Source: Halobacillus sp. Nhm2S1
GTDB lineage: Bacteria > Bacillota > Bacilli > Bacillales > Halobacillaceae
DNA length: 64,000 bases
Assembly: GCF_019599545.1 (NCBI RefSeq)
Contig: NZ_JAIEZV010000002.1
Location: forward strand, 496,001 to 560,000
Direction of reading: 5' to 3'
The translations under genes and the position numbers were made by a program. The notes under the pieces were generated by a model. It was not told where the DNA came from, made no database searches, and worked only from the letters and a program-made list of their open reading frames with translations. Below are positions 35,478 to 44,886 of this stretch, piece by piece (the stretch's first letter is position 1; each line of letters starts with the position of its first letter).

Positions 35478-36169
35478 ACAGTATTTTCCATATTGTTTAA
35501 TTTCAAATAAAGCCTGTAATAGGCGGAGAAGGCGAGAAAGGCGATGATGGATCCGGTGAAGATTGGGATGATCAGCGGGAAGATGTACAAACTGACAGCC
35601 AGTATGAATCCCGAACTGATGGCAACCGTCAAAAACAATACCGGACTGACAAACGTAAGCATAAACGCTTTTTTCAGCGCCGCTCCGACTTTTAAATCAA
35701 AATGGACGAGCGTACTGAACGTGTTGATCGTGTACACGAACAGTAAAATTCCCAAAATCAGAAACAGATTCATGAGCAGGGAACTCGTCGTAGAAAAATA
35801 ATAAAGATCAGCGGCAAGCACACTCCACAGAATGGTAAGAACGATTCCAGCCTTCATGCTGTTTTTGTAATTTTCCTTGTAATAGCTGAGGTATGACCGG
35901 TCAGCTGTCTCTTTATGATCCTTCCTCACCCAATCGCGTGCTTTTGCGAACATGGCGGTTGTGGCAGGGAAGAAAATGAAAGGCAGCAAAAGGACAAGCG
36001 GTGGCAACAAATACCACAATTCTCTTGTGTCTCCGATGTTCAGTATGCTCAACAATAATAGCGCCACAGGCAAATTGAACAACGCCCATTGAAGGTTGGT
36101 TAATGCAAATTTACTGATCCACTCACTGACGGCATAAAGGCCGCCTCGGATTCCTGATGACTGTTTCAT
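35474..36169 (-). CDS. DUF624 (YesL-type) membrane protein
   Basis: A 231-residue membrane protein with five or six membrane segments and the YesL/DUF624 opening (LTNLQWALFNLPVALLLLSIL, about 25-45). Such proteins are typically encoded in carbohydrate ABC transporter operons; their role is unknown. Here it lies beside, but separated by a repeat-containing gap from, the sugar isomerase/dehydrogenase cluster. Ribosome site aggaagggg. Confidence 0.85.
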   Translation of the reverse strand: MKQSSGIRGGLYAVSEWISKFALTNLQWALFNLPVALLLLSILNIGDTRELWYLLPPLVLLLPFIFFPATTAMFAKARDWVRKDHKETADRSYLSYYKENYKNSMKAGIVLTILWSVLAADLYYFSTTSSLLMNLFLILGILLFVYTINTFSTLVHFDLKVGAALKKAFMLTFVSPVLFLTVAISSGFILAVSLYIFPLIIPIFTGSIIAFLAFSAYYRLYLKLNNMENTV

Positions 36170-36200
36170 AATCTTCCCCTTCCTAATTAGAAAAACGCAA

Positions 36201-36263
36201 GCGCATAAGCAAAAATCGTCTGTTGGAAGATTACCTTTCTTCAGTCGTTTTGCTTATGTCGCG
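36201..36263. repeat. Long imperfect inverted repeat
   Basis: cataagcaaaa (36204-36214) is repeated inverted as ttttgcttatg (36248-36258). The pairing extends outward to gcg/cgc with one bulged base and partly inward. It lies in a gene-free gap and is not followed by a clear T-run, so it may be a dispersed intergenic repeat rather than a terminator. Confidence 0.55.
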
Positions 36264-36316
36264 AGTGTCTGGGCGCTGAAGCTCGCCCTCACTTCTGTGA
36301 TTTTTAGTAAATATAA

Positions 36317-36345
36317 AAACCCCTCAAAAGTCAGAGGGGTTTTAC
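36317..36345 (-). terminator. Terminator of the isomerase/dehydrogenase operon
   Basis: aaaacccctc / gaggggtttt hairpin directly after the sugar isomerase gene; the minus strand continues with ttttat. Confidence 0.8.
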
Positions 36346-36355
36346 TGTTTCCAAA

Positions 36356-37324
36356 TTAAGCCCACCACATCTCCGTTGCCGGTTCTTCAATCAGCACGGA
36401 CTTCAAATTTTTCACGGCTTGATTGAATCCTTCATTGATCGACATGATCGGATCTTCGTGCTCGATACTTACGACATGATCGTAGCCGTACGTACGAAGA
36501 GCACTGATGATGTTGGACCATTCTTCAATTCCGTGACCGTAACCGACAGAGCGGAAACTCCAGGCGCGTGTCTGTACGTTTCCATAATTCTGCATGTCTG
36601 TCAGACCGTACATGTTCACGTTATCCTGATCAATGTACGTGTCTTTCGCATGGAAGTGGTGGATCGCATTTTCTTTACCCAAAATCTTGATCGCCGCTAC
36701 TGGATCGATGCCCTGCCACCAAAGGTGACTTGGATCAAGGTTCGCCCCGATGGCGTCACTTGTCGCTTCACGCAGCTTCAACATCGTGTATGGCGTATGG
36801 ACAAGGAATCCTGCGTGCAGTTCAAGACCGACTTTTACGTTATGTTCTTCGGCAAACTTCCCTTGTTCTTTCCAATAAGGGATCAGTTTTTCGTTCCACT
36901 GCCATTCTAACACATCTGAATACTCCGGTGGCCATGGAGTAACCGGCCAGTTCGGGGCCGTATCGTTTTCGTGCCCGCCAGGTGTCCCGGAGAATGTATT
37001 TACAACAGGCACATCCATCAAGCTTGCCAGTCTCACTGATTTTACAAACGCTTCATGAGATTCTTCAGCGAAGGCTTTATCCGGTGAAACCGGGTTGCCG
37101 TGACAGCTGAAAGCACTGATGGTAAGCCCACGGTCATGAACTTTCTTTAAGTACTCGTTTCGTTTCTCTTCACTTTCAAGGAGCTCATCTACGTTACAGT
37201 GAGCATTGCCAGGGTAGCCGCCTGTCCCGATTTCGACCGCTTTCAAGCCTGCTTCTTTTGCATGGTCCAACATTTCTTCAAAGGATTTATCGGAAAATAA
37301 TACAGTAAAAACGCCTAATTTCAT
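36356..37324 (-). CDS. Sugar phosphate isomerase/epimerase (xylose isomerase-like TIM barrel)
   Basis: A 322-residue AP endonuclease 2/xylose isomerase-like protein. The metal-binding residues are placed as expected: VGLELHAGF (Glu/His, about 165), GANLDPSHLWWQG (Asp/His, about 195), HFHAKDTYID (about 225) and a late VSIEHEDP (Glu, about 290). It is the last gene of an operon with two Gfo/Idh/MocA dehydrogenases and a ThuA-like protein; a role in epimerising or isomerising an oxidised sugar is likely. The ATG at 37324 follows aggaggag. Confidence 0.85.
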   Translation of the reverse strand: MKLGVFTVLFSDKSFEEMLDHAKEAGLKAVEIGTGGYPGNAHCNVDELLESEEKRNEYLKKVHDRGLTISAFSCHGNPVSPDKAFAEESHEAFVKSVRLASLMDVPVVNTFSGTPGGHENDTAPNWPVTPWPPEYSDVLEWQWNEKLIPYWKEQGKFAEEHNVKVGLELHAGFLVHTPYTMLKLREATSDAIGANLDPSHLWWQGIDPVAAIKILGKENAIHHFHAKDTYIDQDNVNMYGLTDMQNYGNVQTRAWSFRSVGYGHGIEEWSNIISALRTYGYDHVVSIEHEDPIMSINEGFNQAVKNLKSVLIEEPATEMWWA

Positions 37325-37346
37325 GAACAATCTCCTCCTGCTAGGT

Positions 37347-38384
37347 TTATAGTTTCACACTCGTTCCTGTTTCGCTGCTTTGATAGATCGCTTCCATCAA
37401 TTTCGTCACTTTCAACGCCTGTTCCGGCTTCACGACTAATTCGTCATTTCCTAAACAGCTGTCGATAAAGTTTTCTGCCTGAGCGAGACCAGGTGTCGGT
37501 TCGCCTTCACGGATTTTCGCTGTACTATCAACCAGCGCGCCGTATTTGGCTTGATAAAGTTCAAATGGATAAACACTGAGGCCACCGTCGACACCAGAGA
37601 TCGAAAGGGACGTATGGTCTTCCTTGATGTTGGCCGCCCACGAGCATTCAAACTGCAAGGACGCTCCATTTTCAAACGTAATGTAACTCGTCACATGATC
37701 ATCAACGTTGAACGATTCATGATCGAACGCTCCCCAGTCGTTCACCTGTCCTGGAGTTTTGCTTAAACGGTCATACGTACGTCCCATCACTTCGACAGGT
37801 TTTGGATCATCCAGCAACCAAAGCGCAAGGTCGAGCAAATGACAGCCGAAGTCGATCAAACTGCCGCCGCCTTGCAGATCTTTGTTCGTAAACACACCCC
37901 AACCTGGAACCTTCCGGCGTCGCATCGCTTGTACTCTCGTTACGAGAGGATCTCCAATTTCATTATTGAGGATCGCTTTTTTTGCCAGCTGCGCTTCCGG
38001 TGTATAGCGGTAATGGTAAGCGATTGATAAAAGGCGGTCATTTTTCTCCGCTGCTTCCATCATCGCTTCGCATTCTTCTGTCGTAATCGCCATCGGTTTC
38101 TCACATAACACGTGGACCCCAGATTCAAGGGCGGCGATGGAGATCTCCGCATGGAACTTGTTCGGCGTACAAATCGTGACCGCATCGACTTTTGCAAACA
38201 TATCCTTATAATCTTTGAAAACGTAGGGAATCTGATGGGCTTCGGCTACTTCTTCCGCTCGTTGTTCATTCACATCCTGGACAGCCGTAAGCTCCACTTT
38301 GTCTTTTAAATCAAGGAAAGAGGGAATATGCCGTCCCTGGGCAATTCCCCCTACTCCGATGATTCCCATTTTCAAGCGTGTCAT
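37347..38384 (-). CDS. Gfo/Idh/MocA family oxidoreductase (first of two)
   Basis: NAD(P)-dependent sugar dehydrogenase of 345 residues. The Rossmann start is GIIGVGGIAQGRHIPS, the family motif is E-K-P as CEKPMAITTEE (about 94), and the H of the active site lies in DFGCHLLDLALWLL (about 180). Its ATG overlaps the stop of the second dehydrogenase by 4 bases (ATGA). With its partner it may oxidise and re-reduce a sugar position, as in keto-sugar pathways. Confidence 0.88.
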   Translation of the reverse strand: MTRLKMGIIGVGGIAQGRHIPSFLDLKDKVELTAVQDVNEQRAEEVAEAHQIPYVFKDYKDMFAKVDAVTICTPNKFHAEISIAALESGVHVLCEKPMAITTEECEAMMEAAEKNDRLLSIAYHYRYTPEAQLAKKAILNNEIGDPLVTRVQAMRRRKVPGWGVFTNKDLQGGGSLIDFGCHLLDLALWLLDDPKPVEVMGRTYDRLSKTPGQVNDWGAFDHESFNVDDHVTSYITFENGASLQFECSWAANIKEDHTSLSISGVDGGLSVYPFELYQAKYGALVDSTAKIREGEPTPGLAQAENFIDSCLGNDELVVKPEQALKVTKLMEAIYQSSETGTSVKL

Positions 38385-39421
38385 TTGGTGACTTTCTCCA
38401 GGCTGCTGATCTGTCTCGTTTCGCCTGAGCGGATGGCACCGAGGATGACTTCCAGTGATTTCATACCTTCTTCTCCGGTGATAAGAGGCTCGGTATCATT
38501 CACAATGCTGTCAACGAAGTGGTCGATGACGTGAGAATTGCTTTGTCCGCCTTCTTCGTTGGATTGAATCTTTCCTAGCTGATAATTGACGATATCACCA
38601 TTCGTATATTGCGCAATCAAAGAGTATTCGGGATCGTCTTCAAGGCGAAGCGTTCCTTTTTCCCCATAGATTACTGTCGAATTGTCTTCGTTCGGATTGT
38701 ACGCCCAGCTTGCTGCCATCGTTCCGACAACGCCAGATTGAGAGCGTAGAATGCAGACAGCATTGTCATCAACAGTAATGTCTTTCTTCGCATTGTTCTC
38801 GACAAAACCTGCCACATCGACGAATTCTTCGCCAAGGATGTAACGGAGCAAGTCTGCTTTATGTACTCCTAAGTCACCCATGGCACCGATGAACGCCTGA
38901 TCCTTCTTGAAGAACCAGCTGTCTTCTCCTTCTGCACTCCATCCTTCCGGCCCACCGTGACCGAAAGCCGTACGGAAGCTGTACACTTTTCCAATGTCGC
39001 CTGCTTCAATCAGCTCTTTCGCTTTCACGTGTGAAGGAACGAAACGCTGGTTGTGGGCGATCATCAATTTCTTACCGTTCGTTTCAGCTGCTTGAATCAT
39101 TTCTTCCGCTTCTTCTTTAGAGGTTGCCATCGGCTTCTCACAAAGGACATGAGCACCGGCATTCAACGCAGCAATGGAGACGGGTGCATGCAAATAGTTC
39201 GGCAGGCACACGCTCACCGCGTCCACTTCTTCTTTCTTTAACAGTTCTTCATAATCAGTGTAAAGAGTCGCACCGTGCACTTGCGCTACTTCTCTTGCAC
39301 GTTCTTCAACAATGTCACATACAGCCGTGACCTCGACATTTTCATTCGCTACGTATTCTGGAAGGTGACGGTTTTGAGCAATACTTCCGCATCCAATTAC
39401 AGCAATTTTCAATTGTGTCAT
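38381..39421 (-). CDS. Gfo/Idh/MocA family oxidoreductase (second)
   Basis: A 346-residue dehydrogenase of the same family (IAVIGCGSIAQNRHLPEY start, CEKPMATSKEEAEEM near 95, GDLGVHKADLLRYILG near 180). It is clearly a paralogue of the neighbour, but not a recent tandem copy. It lies directly downstream of the ThuA-like gene, an arrangement resembling thuA-thuB of rhizobia, which oxidise disaccharides to 3-keto derivatives. Ribosome site aaaggag. Confidence 0.88.
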   Translation of the reverse strand: MTQLKIAVIGCGSIAQNRHLPEYVANENVEVTAVCDIVEERAREVAQVHGATLYTDYEELLKKEEVDAVSVCLPNYLHAPVSIAALNAGAHVLCEKPMATSKEEAEEMIQAAETNGKKLMIAHNQRFVPSHVKAKELIEAGDIGKVYSFRTAFGHGGPEGWSAEGEDSWFFKKDQAFIGAMGDLGVHKADLLRYILGEEFVDVAGFVENNAKKDITVDDNAVCILRSQSGVVGTMAASWAYNPNEDNSTVIYGEKGTLRLEDDPEYSLIAQYTNGDIVNYQLGKIQSNEEGGQSNSHVIDHFVDSIVNDTEPLITGEEGMKSLEVILGAIRSGETRQISSLEKVTK

Positions 39422-39435
39422 AGTAAAAAGCTCCT

Positions 39436-40158
39436 TTATGATTTAGTTGAAATTTCTTCTAAAGGTTGCGCATTTCCGTACACAGGTGTCGGCGTTTCTG
39501 TGTTCTTCGCCCATTTCACCCCATTACGGATGACGGTTTGTACTTCTTTGTTGTAATACGTCGGATACGTTTCATGTCCCGGACGGAAATAAAAGACCTT
39601 CCCTCTTCCACGACGGAAAGTAGCCCCACTACGGAACACTTCTCCACCTTCAAACCAGCTGACGAAAATCAATTCTTCAGGTGTTGGAATATCAAAATGT
39701 TCGCCATACATTTCCTCTTTTTCAATTTCGATGAACTCGCCGATGCCTTCGGTGATCGGATGACTTGGATCAACGACCCAGATGCGTTCCTTTTCATCCG
39801 CTTCACGCCACTTCAAATCACAGGACGTGCCCATCAACTTTTTGAACGGCTTGGAAAAGTGAGCAGAGTGGAGAACGACAAGTCCCATGCCTTCCAGTAC
39901 GCGCTGTTTTACTTTTTCCGCGATTTCATCCTGCACTTCATCATGGGCTTTATGTCCCCACCAAACGAGTACATCCGTTTCGGCAAGCACCTCATCGGTC
40001 AAACCATGCTCTTCCTCATCCAATGTCGCTGTTTTTACATTCTCATGATCTTCCCCAAGAAAATCCGCGATTGCACTATGAATGCCCTCTGGATAAATAT
40101 CAGCAACGACCTGGTTTTCTTTTTCGTGACGGTTTTCATTCCATACTAGTACGTTCAT
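39436..40158 (-). CDS. ThuA-like protein (trehalose utilisation domain)
   Basis: A 240-residue protein of the ThuA family with a class I glutamine amidotransferase-like fold: [16 protein letters not shown] (about 65), [14 protein letters not shown] (about 95), [10 protein letters not shown] and [12 protein letters not shown] near the end. ThuA members act with Gfo/Idh dehydrogenases on keto-sugars; the exact reaction is not established. The second of two close ATG codons (40158) is better spaced from aaaagggg. A degenerate cre-like or LacI-like sequence (aataagcgctttct) lies upstream at 40181-40194. Confidence 0.82.
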   Translation of the reverse strand: MNVLVWNENRHEKENQVVADIYPEGIHSAIADFLGEDHENVKTATLDEEEHGLTDEVLAETDVLVWWGHKAHDEVQDEIAEKVKQRVLEGMGLVVLHSAHFSKPFKKLMGTSCDLKWREADEKERIWVVDPSHPITEGIGEFIEIEKEEMYGEHFDIPTPEELIFVSWFEGGEVFRSGATFRRGRGKVFYFRPGHETYPTYYNKEVQTVIRNGVKWAKNTETPTPVYGNAQPLEEISTKS

Positions 40159-40207
40159 GTTCATTCCCCTTTTCTTTAAAAATAAGCGCTTTCTTTCTGA
40201 GAAAAAA

Positions 40208-41248
40208 TTAATCTGCTTGTTTGATTGTTTTTCTTGGGTAGCAGGAATCCCTTTCAACGATGACTGTAGGGATAATCACGCTTTTTTTGATCATATCCGG
40301 CCGGTTCAATAAATCGATCAAGCTTCTGGCTGATTCATGGCCCAATTGAAACGACTGCGTATCCACTGTCGTAAGTGCGGGATTGGATAGTTGAGCAATC
40401 ATCGTATTGTTGAACCCGACAATGCTCATATCCTCCGGCAGCTTCAAACCTTTGGAGGACAACGCTCTCATGACGGTCAATGCATTATAATCATCGGTGA
40501 TGACAAGGCCTGTCGGTGGGTCTTTTACCTGCAGCAGTTCCTCCACCACTTGATCGGCATCCGCCAACCCCGATTGGATATTTTTTTGTAAATTTTTGTC
40601 TTCTTCTAAATGACCATTCGCCAAAGCTTGTCGAAATCCTTCTAAACGGTCCCTGGCCACTTCAAAATGATAGTCTCCTCCGATAAAGCCGATTCTCTCA
40701 TGACCCAGTTGAATCAAATAATCCGTCACTTCTTTACTTGCGAGGATGTTGTCATTATCCACAAACATCGTTTCACCTGCTCGATTCACAGGTTTTCCAA
40801 CCATCACAAAAGGGAAATTGCACTCCCGCAAGTATGGGACGACTTGATCATCTTCACGGGAATACAAAACGATGACACCATCGACCCGCTTGCCCTGCAC
40901 CATTTTGACAACTTCTTTAAAGATCGCTTCTTCCGTGTTGCCTGTCGTCAAATAAATGCTGTAATCCTCTTCATGACATGCATCACTGATTCCCCTCAGC
41001 AGTTCTGAGAAAAAGGGGTTATCAAAAGAGTGGACGGTAGAAACTTTGGTTACAATGCCAATCGTCTGCGTCGATTGGCTGACGAGGACGCGGCCATTGT
41101 AATTGATGTGATACCCCAGTTCCTCCATCACTTTTCTCACTTTCCGTTTCGTCCGTTCGCTGATCCGCGGACTATCGGAGATGACTCTCGATACCGTAGA
41201 AGGAGCGACATTCGCAACTCTGGCCACATCTTTAATCGTGACAGACAC
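40208..41248 (-). CDS. LacI family transcriptional regulator
   Basis: A 346-residue repressor with an N-terminal helix-turn-helix ([21 protein letters not shown], residues 2-22), the hinge helix region and a periplasmic-binding-protein-like effector domain. The start is taken as GTG at 41248, 8 bases after aaaggagg; an ATG 6 bases upstream would be only 2 bases from that site. It sits between the ABC transporter genes and the dehydrogenase genes and probably controls both. Two LacI-type operators are seen upstream of the binding-protein gene. Confidence 0.88.
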   Translation of the reverse strand: MSVTIKDVARVANVAPSTVSRVISDSPRISERTKRKVRKVMEELGYHINYNGRVLVSQSTQTIGIVTKVSTVHSFDNPFFSELLRGISDACHEEDYSIYLTTGNTEEAIFKEVVKMVQGKRVDGVIVLYSREDDQVVPYLRECNFPFVMVGKPVNRAGETMFVDNDNILASKEVTDYLIQLGHERIGFIGGDYHFEVARDRLEGFRQALANGHLEEDKNLQKNIQSGLADADQVVEELLQVKDPPTGLVITDDYNALTVMRALSSKGLKLPEDMSIVGFNNTMIAQLSNPALTTVDTQSFQLGHESARSLIDLLNRPDMIKKSVIIPTVIVERDSCYPRKTIKQAD

Positions 41249-41352
41249 GCCCATCGCCTCCTTTCCTCTATTCATCTTTCATTTTCTAATTCAAATCCAT
41301 TCCATGGATCGGAATGTCCGATCACACCCCTCTTTTAGAAGGGATGAAAAGC

Positions 41353-42177
41353 TTACTTGACCGCACCTTCGGATACGCCATTGATGATTTGTTTTTGAGC
41401 GAAAAAGTATCCGATGATGACCGGCAGGATGGCAATCGTCAGACCAGCAAGTGCCAGGTGCCATTGTTTCGTGTATTGACCGAAGAAGTAGAACATCTTC
41501 AATGGAATCGTCGCATTGGATTCACTCAACACAAGGGAAGGCAATAGATAGTCGTTCCAGATCCAAATAACGTTCAAGATCGCCACGGTTACGGAAATTG
41601 GCTTCAACAATGGGAAAATGATGTACCAGAACGTTTGGAAACGGTTCGCTCCATCGATGATGGCCGCTTCGTCCATGGATTTAGAAATCCCTGTCATCGC
41701 ACCGTGATAAAGGAAGATTGACAAACTACACCCGAAACCAAGGTACATGAAGATCAATCCACCAGCGTTCAACATGTCCGCCTGTCCGAAAATAGAGACG
41801 AGTGGAATCATGACCGACTGGAACGGGATCAACATCGCAGCAACGAAGATGAAGAAGATGACGCCGCTGAGTTTACTTTTGTTCCTGGCTAGTGCATATC
41901 CCGCCATGGAAGAGAACAGGATGATGATCGCGATACTCAAACCTGTAATCAAAACCGAGTTGAACAGTGACTTCAAGAAAGCCAAATCAATGAAAGCTTC
42001 TACAAAGTTTGAGAATACGACTTCTTCAGGGAACCCTAGAACACCAGAAAAGATATCACGCTTTGTTTTGAATGCATTGACGATCATCAAATAGAAAGGC
42101 GCAATCCAGATGAGACCAAGCAGAAGGCCGAGAATTTCAATGGAAATTAAATTCCGCTTTTCTTTATTCTTTTTCAT
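41353..42177 (-). CDS. Carbohydrate ABC transporter permease, MalG type
   Basis: A 274-residue permease with six membrane segments. The EAA loop is SKSMDEAAIIDGANRFQTFWYIIFPLLKP (about 178) and the tail is INGVSEGAVK. Its start codon overlaps the stop of the other permease (TAATG). No ATPase gene is present, so a shared ATPase encoded elsewhere is expected. The substrate is unknown; the linked dehydrogenases suggest a disaccharide, polyol or keto-sugar. Confidence 0.9.
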   Translation of the reverse strand: MKKNKEKRNLISIEILGLLLGLIWIAPFYLMIVNAFKTKRDIFSGVLGFPEEVVFSNFVEAFIDLAFLKSLFNSVLITGLSIAIIILFSSMAGYALARNKSKLSGVIFFIFVAAMLIPFQSVMIPLVSIFGQADMLNAGGLIFMYLGFGCSLSIFLYHGAMTGISKSMDEAAIIDGANRFQTFWYIIFPLLKPISVTVAILNVIWIWNDYLLPSLVLSESNATIPLKMFYFFGQYTKQWHLALAGLTIAILPVIIGYFFAQKQIINGVSEGAVK

Positions 42178-43037
42178 TACATCTCAACCTCCCGTTTCTT
42201 GTTGTAATACACTTGCGTCAATGCTATGACAGCAACGATCAAGAAGAAGATAACGGCTTTAGCCTGAGCGTAAGCCATTTGATTATCAGAGAACGCGGTA
42301 CGGACAATTTCCATTGCTACCATCTGCGTCGAGTTGAATGGTCCGCCGTTTGTCAGGGACAAGTTCTGGTCATAGATCTTGAAGGCCATGGAAAGCGTCA
42401 AGAACATACTAACCGTAAATGCCGGGGCAACAAGCGGGAATGTGATGTTTTTGAAGCGTTGGAAACTGCTTGCTCCGTCAATCTTCGCTGCTTCAATCAA
42501 CTCTTTTGGAATGTTTTCAAGGTAAGCAATGTAAATGATCATGATATACCCAGCCATCTGCCATGCGGTCAGGATGACAAGGCCCCAGAAACCAGTGTTC
42601 GTCGTAGACAGCCAACCATTCAATCCTTCAATCCCAGTCAGACCGGCAATATCTCCGAATACACTGATGAAAATGAACTGCCAGATAAACCCTAAAATCA
42701 GACCACCGATCAAGTTCGGCATAAAGAAGACGGTACGCAGAAGGTTGCCTGACTTGATGTTACGAGTAACAAGAAGAGCCAGCCCAAGACCCATGATGTT
42801 CAAGAGAATGACGGTTACTACGGCGAATTTAACCGTGAACCAGATCGAATCCATGAATTCGCTTTCCTGGAAAAGGTTAATGTAATTCTCAAAACCAATG
42901 AATGCATTTGCTGTAATCCCGTTCCAATCCGTGAAGGAATAGAAGAGACCATATAAGAAAGGAATGACAACGACTATACCAAGACCCATGATCACCGGCG
43001 TCAGGAACAGCCAGAAAGATAAACTTCGATTCTGCAT
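42177..43037 (-). CDS. Carbohydrate ABC transporter permease, MalF type
   Basis: A 286-residue permease with six membrane segments and the EAA loop PKELIEAAKIDGASSFQRFKNITFPLVAP (about 185). It carries the usual family stretch TNGGPFNSTQMVAMEI after the loop. The ATG follows ggaggag. A hairpin separates it from the upstream binding-protein gene. Confidence 0.9.
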   Translation of the reverse strand: MQNRSLSFWLFLTPVIMGLGIVVVIPFLYGLFYSFTDWNGITANAFIGFENYINLFQESEFMDSIWFTVKFAVVTVILLNIMGLGLALLVTRNIKSGNLLRTVFFMPNLIGGLILGFIWQFIFISVFGDIAGLTGIEGLNGWLSTTNTGFWGLVILTAWQMAGYIMIIYIAYLENIPKELIEAAKIDGASSFQRFKNITFPLVAPAFTVSMFLTLSMAFKIYDQNLSLTNGGPFNSTQMVAMEIVRTAFSDNQMAYAQAKAVIFFLIVAVIALTQVYYNKKREVEM

Positions 43038-43170
43038 GTATTACTCCTCCAATGCTTTAAGCGGCACGAACCGCGCGTTATGATATCGATCTCATATGAT
43101 TGGATAAAACATCCCATCTATTAACATACTTACCTATTTAAATATCCTAATAGAGGGGATCTTTTATAGT

Positions 43171-43199
43171 ACCAGTAAGGGCAGCAAGCCCTTACTGGT
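43171..43199 (-). terminator. Hairpin between the sugar-binding protein and permease genes
   Basis: accagtaagggc / gcccttactggt, a perfect 12-bp stem with loop agcaa but no proper T-run on the minus strand. It may protect the binding-protein message or attenuate readthrough, rather than terminate fully. Confidence 0.6.
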
Positions 43200-43213
43200 T
43201 CCAATTCACCTAA

Positions 43214-44521
43214 TTATTGACGAGCATCTTCCCAAGCTTGAGTCGCTCTTTGTTCTACTTCTTCCCAGCTGATGTCTCCAGCAAGGTATTCTTGTACAGC
43301 CACTCCGAATGCGTCCTCAGTCCAGCCCGTCGGCGCTCCAAGGAAGACCCATCCAAGTGTGTTGCCTTCGTTCGCATACTCATAGATTTCCTTAGAAATC
43401 GGATCTGCAATTTCCTGATCTTCATAACCTTCGTAAGCAGGAATGAACTTGAATTCTTCTGTTACGAATTGCTTCCCTTTTTCAGATGTGTACATCCAAT
43501 CTAAGAAGTCTTTACTTGCTTGTACAACTTCATCTTCAGACTCTTTGTTCACAACCCAGTAGTTTGGTACACCAACAGGGATGCTTCCTTCGTAACCTTC
43601 TACAGGAATTGGAAGAAGGCCGACGTTGTTCTCAGCAAATTCAGGATCCATGGATTCAATTGTGTTGTAAACCCAGTTTCCTTGCTGAATCATCGCCACT
43701 TTACCAAGGGAGAAGTTTTCTTCAACCTGTTGAGAGTAGTCAAGGCTCAGTGTCGGTTGAACAGAGTACTCATTTTGAAGGTCTACGAAACGCTTCATTT
43801 GGTCACCCATCTGGAACTCAATCGTATCCGCTTCATAAGCTTCCATGATGTCATTGTTGAATTCATCTGCAATATACGCATTGGCTAAGTGGTTACCGAT
43901 GACCCACTTCTCTTTAGCCGGGAAGGCGAAAGGTGCATCGATTCCAAGATCGCCTTTTTGATCTTCCAACGTTTGAACAGCTTCCTCTAGAGCTTCAAAT
44001 GTTGTGATTTCTTCAGGATTAATTCCTGCTTCTTCAAAAACTTTCTTGTTATAAAGAAGGCCGTATCCTTCCTGGTTGAAAGGAAGCCCTAAAACTTGAT
44101 CATTACGAGATACGCCGGAAAGTGTACCTTCTAGAGCTGCGTTTGCTGCATCTGTATCAGAAAGATCTGCTAAGTATTGCTCATACTCATCGACGTCTGT
44201 CGGTCCACCGACGTTGAAGATGTCAGGCTCTTCTCCAGAAGAGAAAGATGTCTTCAGTGAAGCACCGTAGTCGTTTCCTCCACCAACGGTTTTAACGTTG
44301 ATGTTCACGTCCGGGTTTTCTTCTTCGTACATGGAGACAAGCTCTTCAAACTGGTCCTTGAACTCTACTTTAAACTGAAAAACATCGACGGTAACGGCAT
44401 CGCCCGAAGCATTGTCGTCTGAACTACTGCTGTCGTCGGATCCAAATGAACAACCAGAAAGAGCTACAGTAGACGCTAACAGTGCTGTCGCAATCCCAGA
44501 ATAAAACTTGTTTCTTTTCAT
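43214..44521 (-). CDS. Sugar ABC transporter substrate-binding lipoprotein
   Basis: Family-1 extracellular solute-binding lipoprotein of 435 residues. The signal peptide ends in A-L-S-G-C (Cys about 24), followed by an Asp/Ser-rich linker (GSDDSSSSDDNASG) and the binding domain beginning VTVDVFQFKVEFKDQFEELV. The acidic linker fits a salt-adapted organism. The ATG at 44521 is used because gggtgg is upstream and the signal peptide begins there. First gene of the second sugar operon. Confidence 0.9.
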   Translation of the reverse strand: MKRNKFYSGIATALLASTVALSGCSFGSDDSSSSDDNASGDAVTVDVFQFKVEFKDQFEELVSMYEEENPDVNINVKTVGGGNDYGASLKTSFSSGEEPDIFNVGGPTDVDEYEQYLADLSDTDAANAALEGTLSGVSRNDQVLGLPFNQEGYGLLYNKKVFEEAGINPEEITTFEALEEAVQTLEDQKGDLGIDAPFAFPAKEKWVIGNHLANAYIADEFNNDIMEAYEADTIEFQMGDQMKRFVDLQNEYSVQPTLSLDYSQQVEENFSLGKVAMIQQGNWVYNTIESMDPEFAENNVGLLPIPVEGYEGSIPVGVPNYWVVNKESEDEVVQASKDFLDWMYTSEKGKQFVTEEFKFIPAYEGYEDQEIADPISKEIYEYANEGNTLGWVFLGAPTGWTEDAFGVAVQEYLAGDISWEEVEQRATQAWEDARQ

Positions 44522-44608
44522 CTCATCCACCCCTATTTTTTTATCAATCATTGAATCCGCTTACATACCACATCTAAGAAAAGAGTTTTTCAACTTGTGA
44601 AAACATCG

Positions 44609-44626
44609 CGCATACGTTTGCGCAAA
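44609..44626. promoter_or_regulatory. LacI-type operator 1
   Basis: gcgcatacgtttgcgcaa, with the central CG expected for LacI-family operators, upstream of the binding-protein gene. Shares atacgtttgc(g/a)caaa with operator 2. Confidence 0.6.
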
Positions 44627-44687
44627 TGGTAGTTAAAAAACTCATCAGCTTGTCCACAATGAGTATAAAAAGAGCTATTGATTAAGA

Positions 44688-44705
44688 TGTGAATACGTTT
44701 GCACA
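44688..44705. promoter_or_regulatory. LacI-type operator 2
   Basis: tgtgaatacgtttgcaca, a near-palindrome centred on CG, 79 bases from operator 1 centre to centre. Two sites suggest cooperative binding or looping by the cluster's LacI protein. Confidence 0.6.
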
Positions 44706-44886
44706 AAATCCATTGATTAATGAAGTTGAGTAAATCATAACACGGGGATAATACAAATACAACACCATTTTTCAAATAATTCTCCAAATAGACAGCGTTT
44801 TCATATATTCGTTTTTTCCTGCCTTTTATGTGTCGTGTCATGAACATACACGATTCCACATACTTTGTAAGAGTGAGGTGAAAGAA

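Larger units (their letters stand above)
44522..44886. promoter_or_regulatory. Divergent control region with two LacI-type operators
   Basis: A 365-base A+T-rich gap between the sugar-binding protein gene and the Hsp20-like gene. It holds two matching LacI-type operators 79 bases apart and otherwise nothing coding; a short 89-residue frame here is not convincing. Confidence 0.6.
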
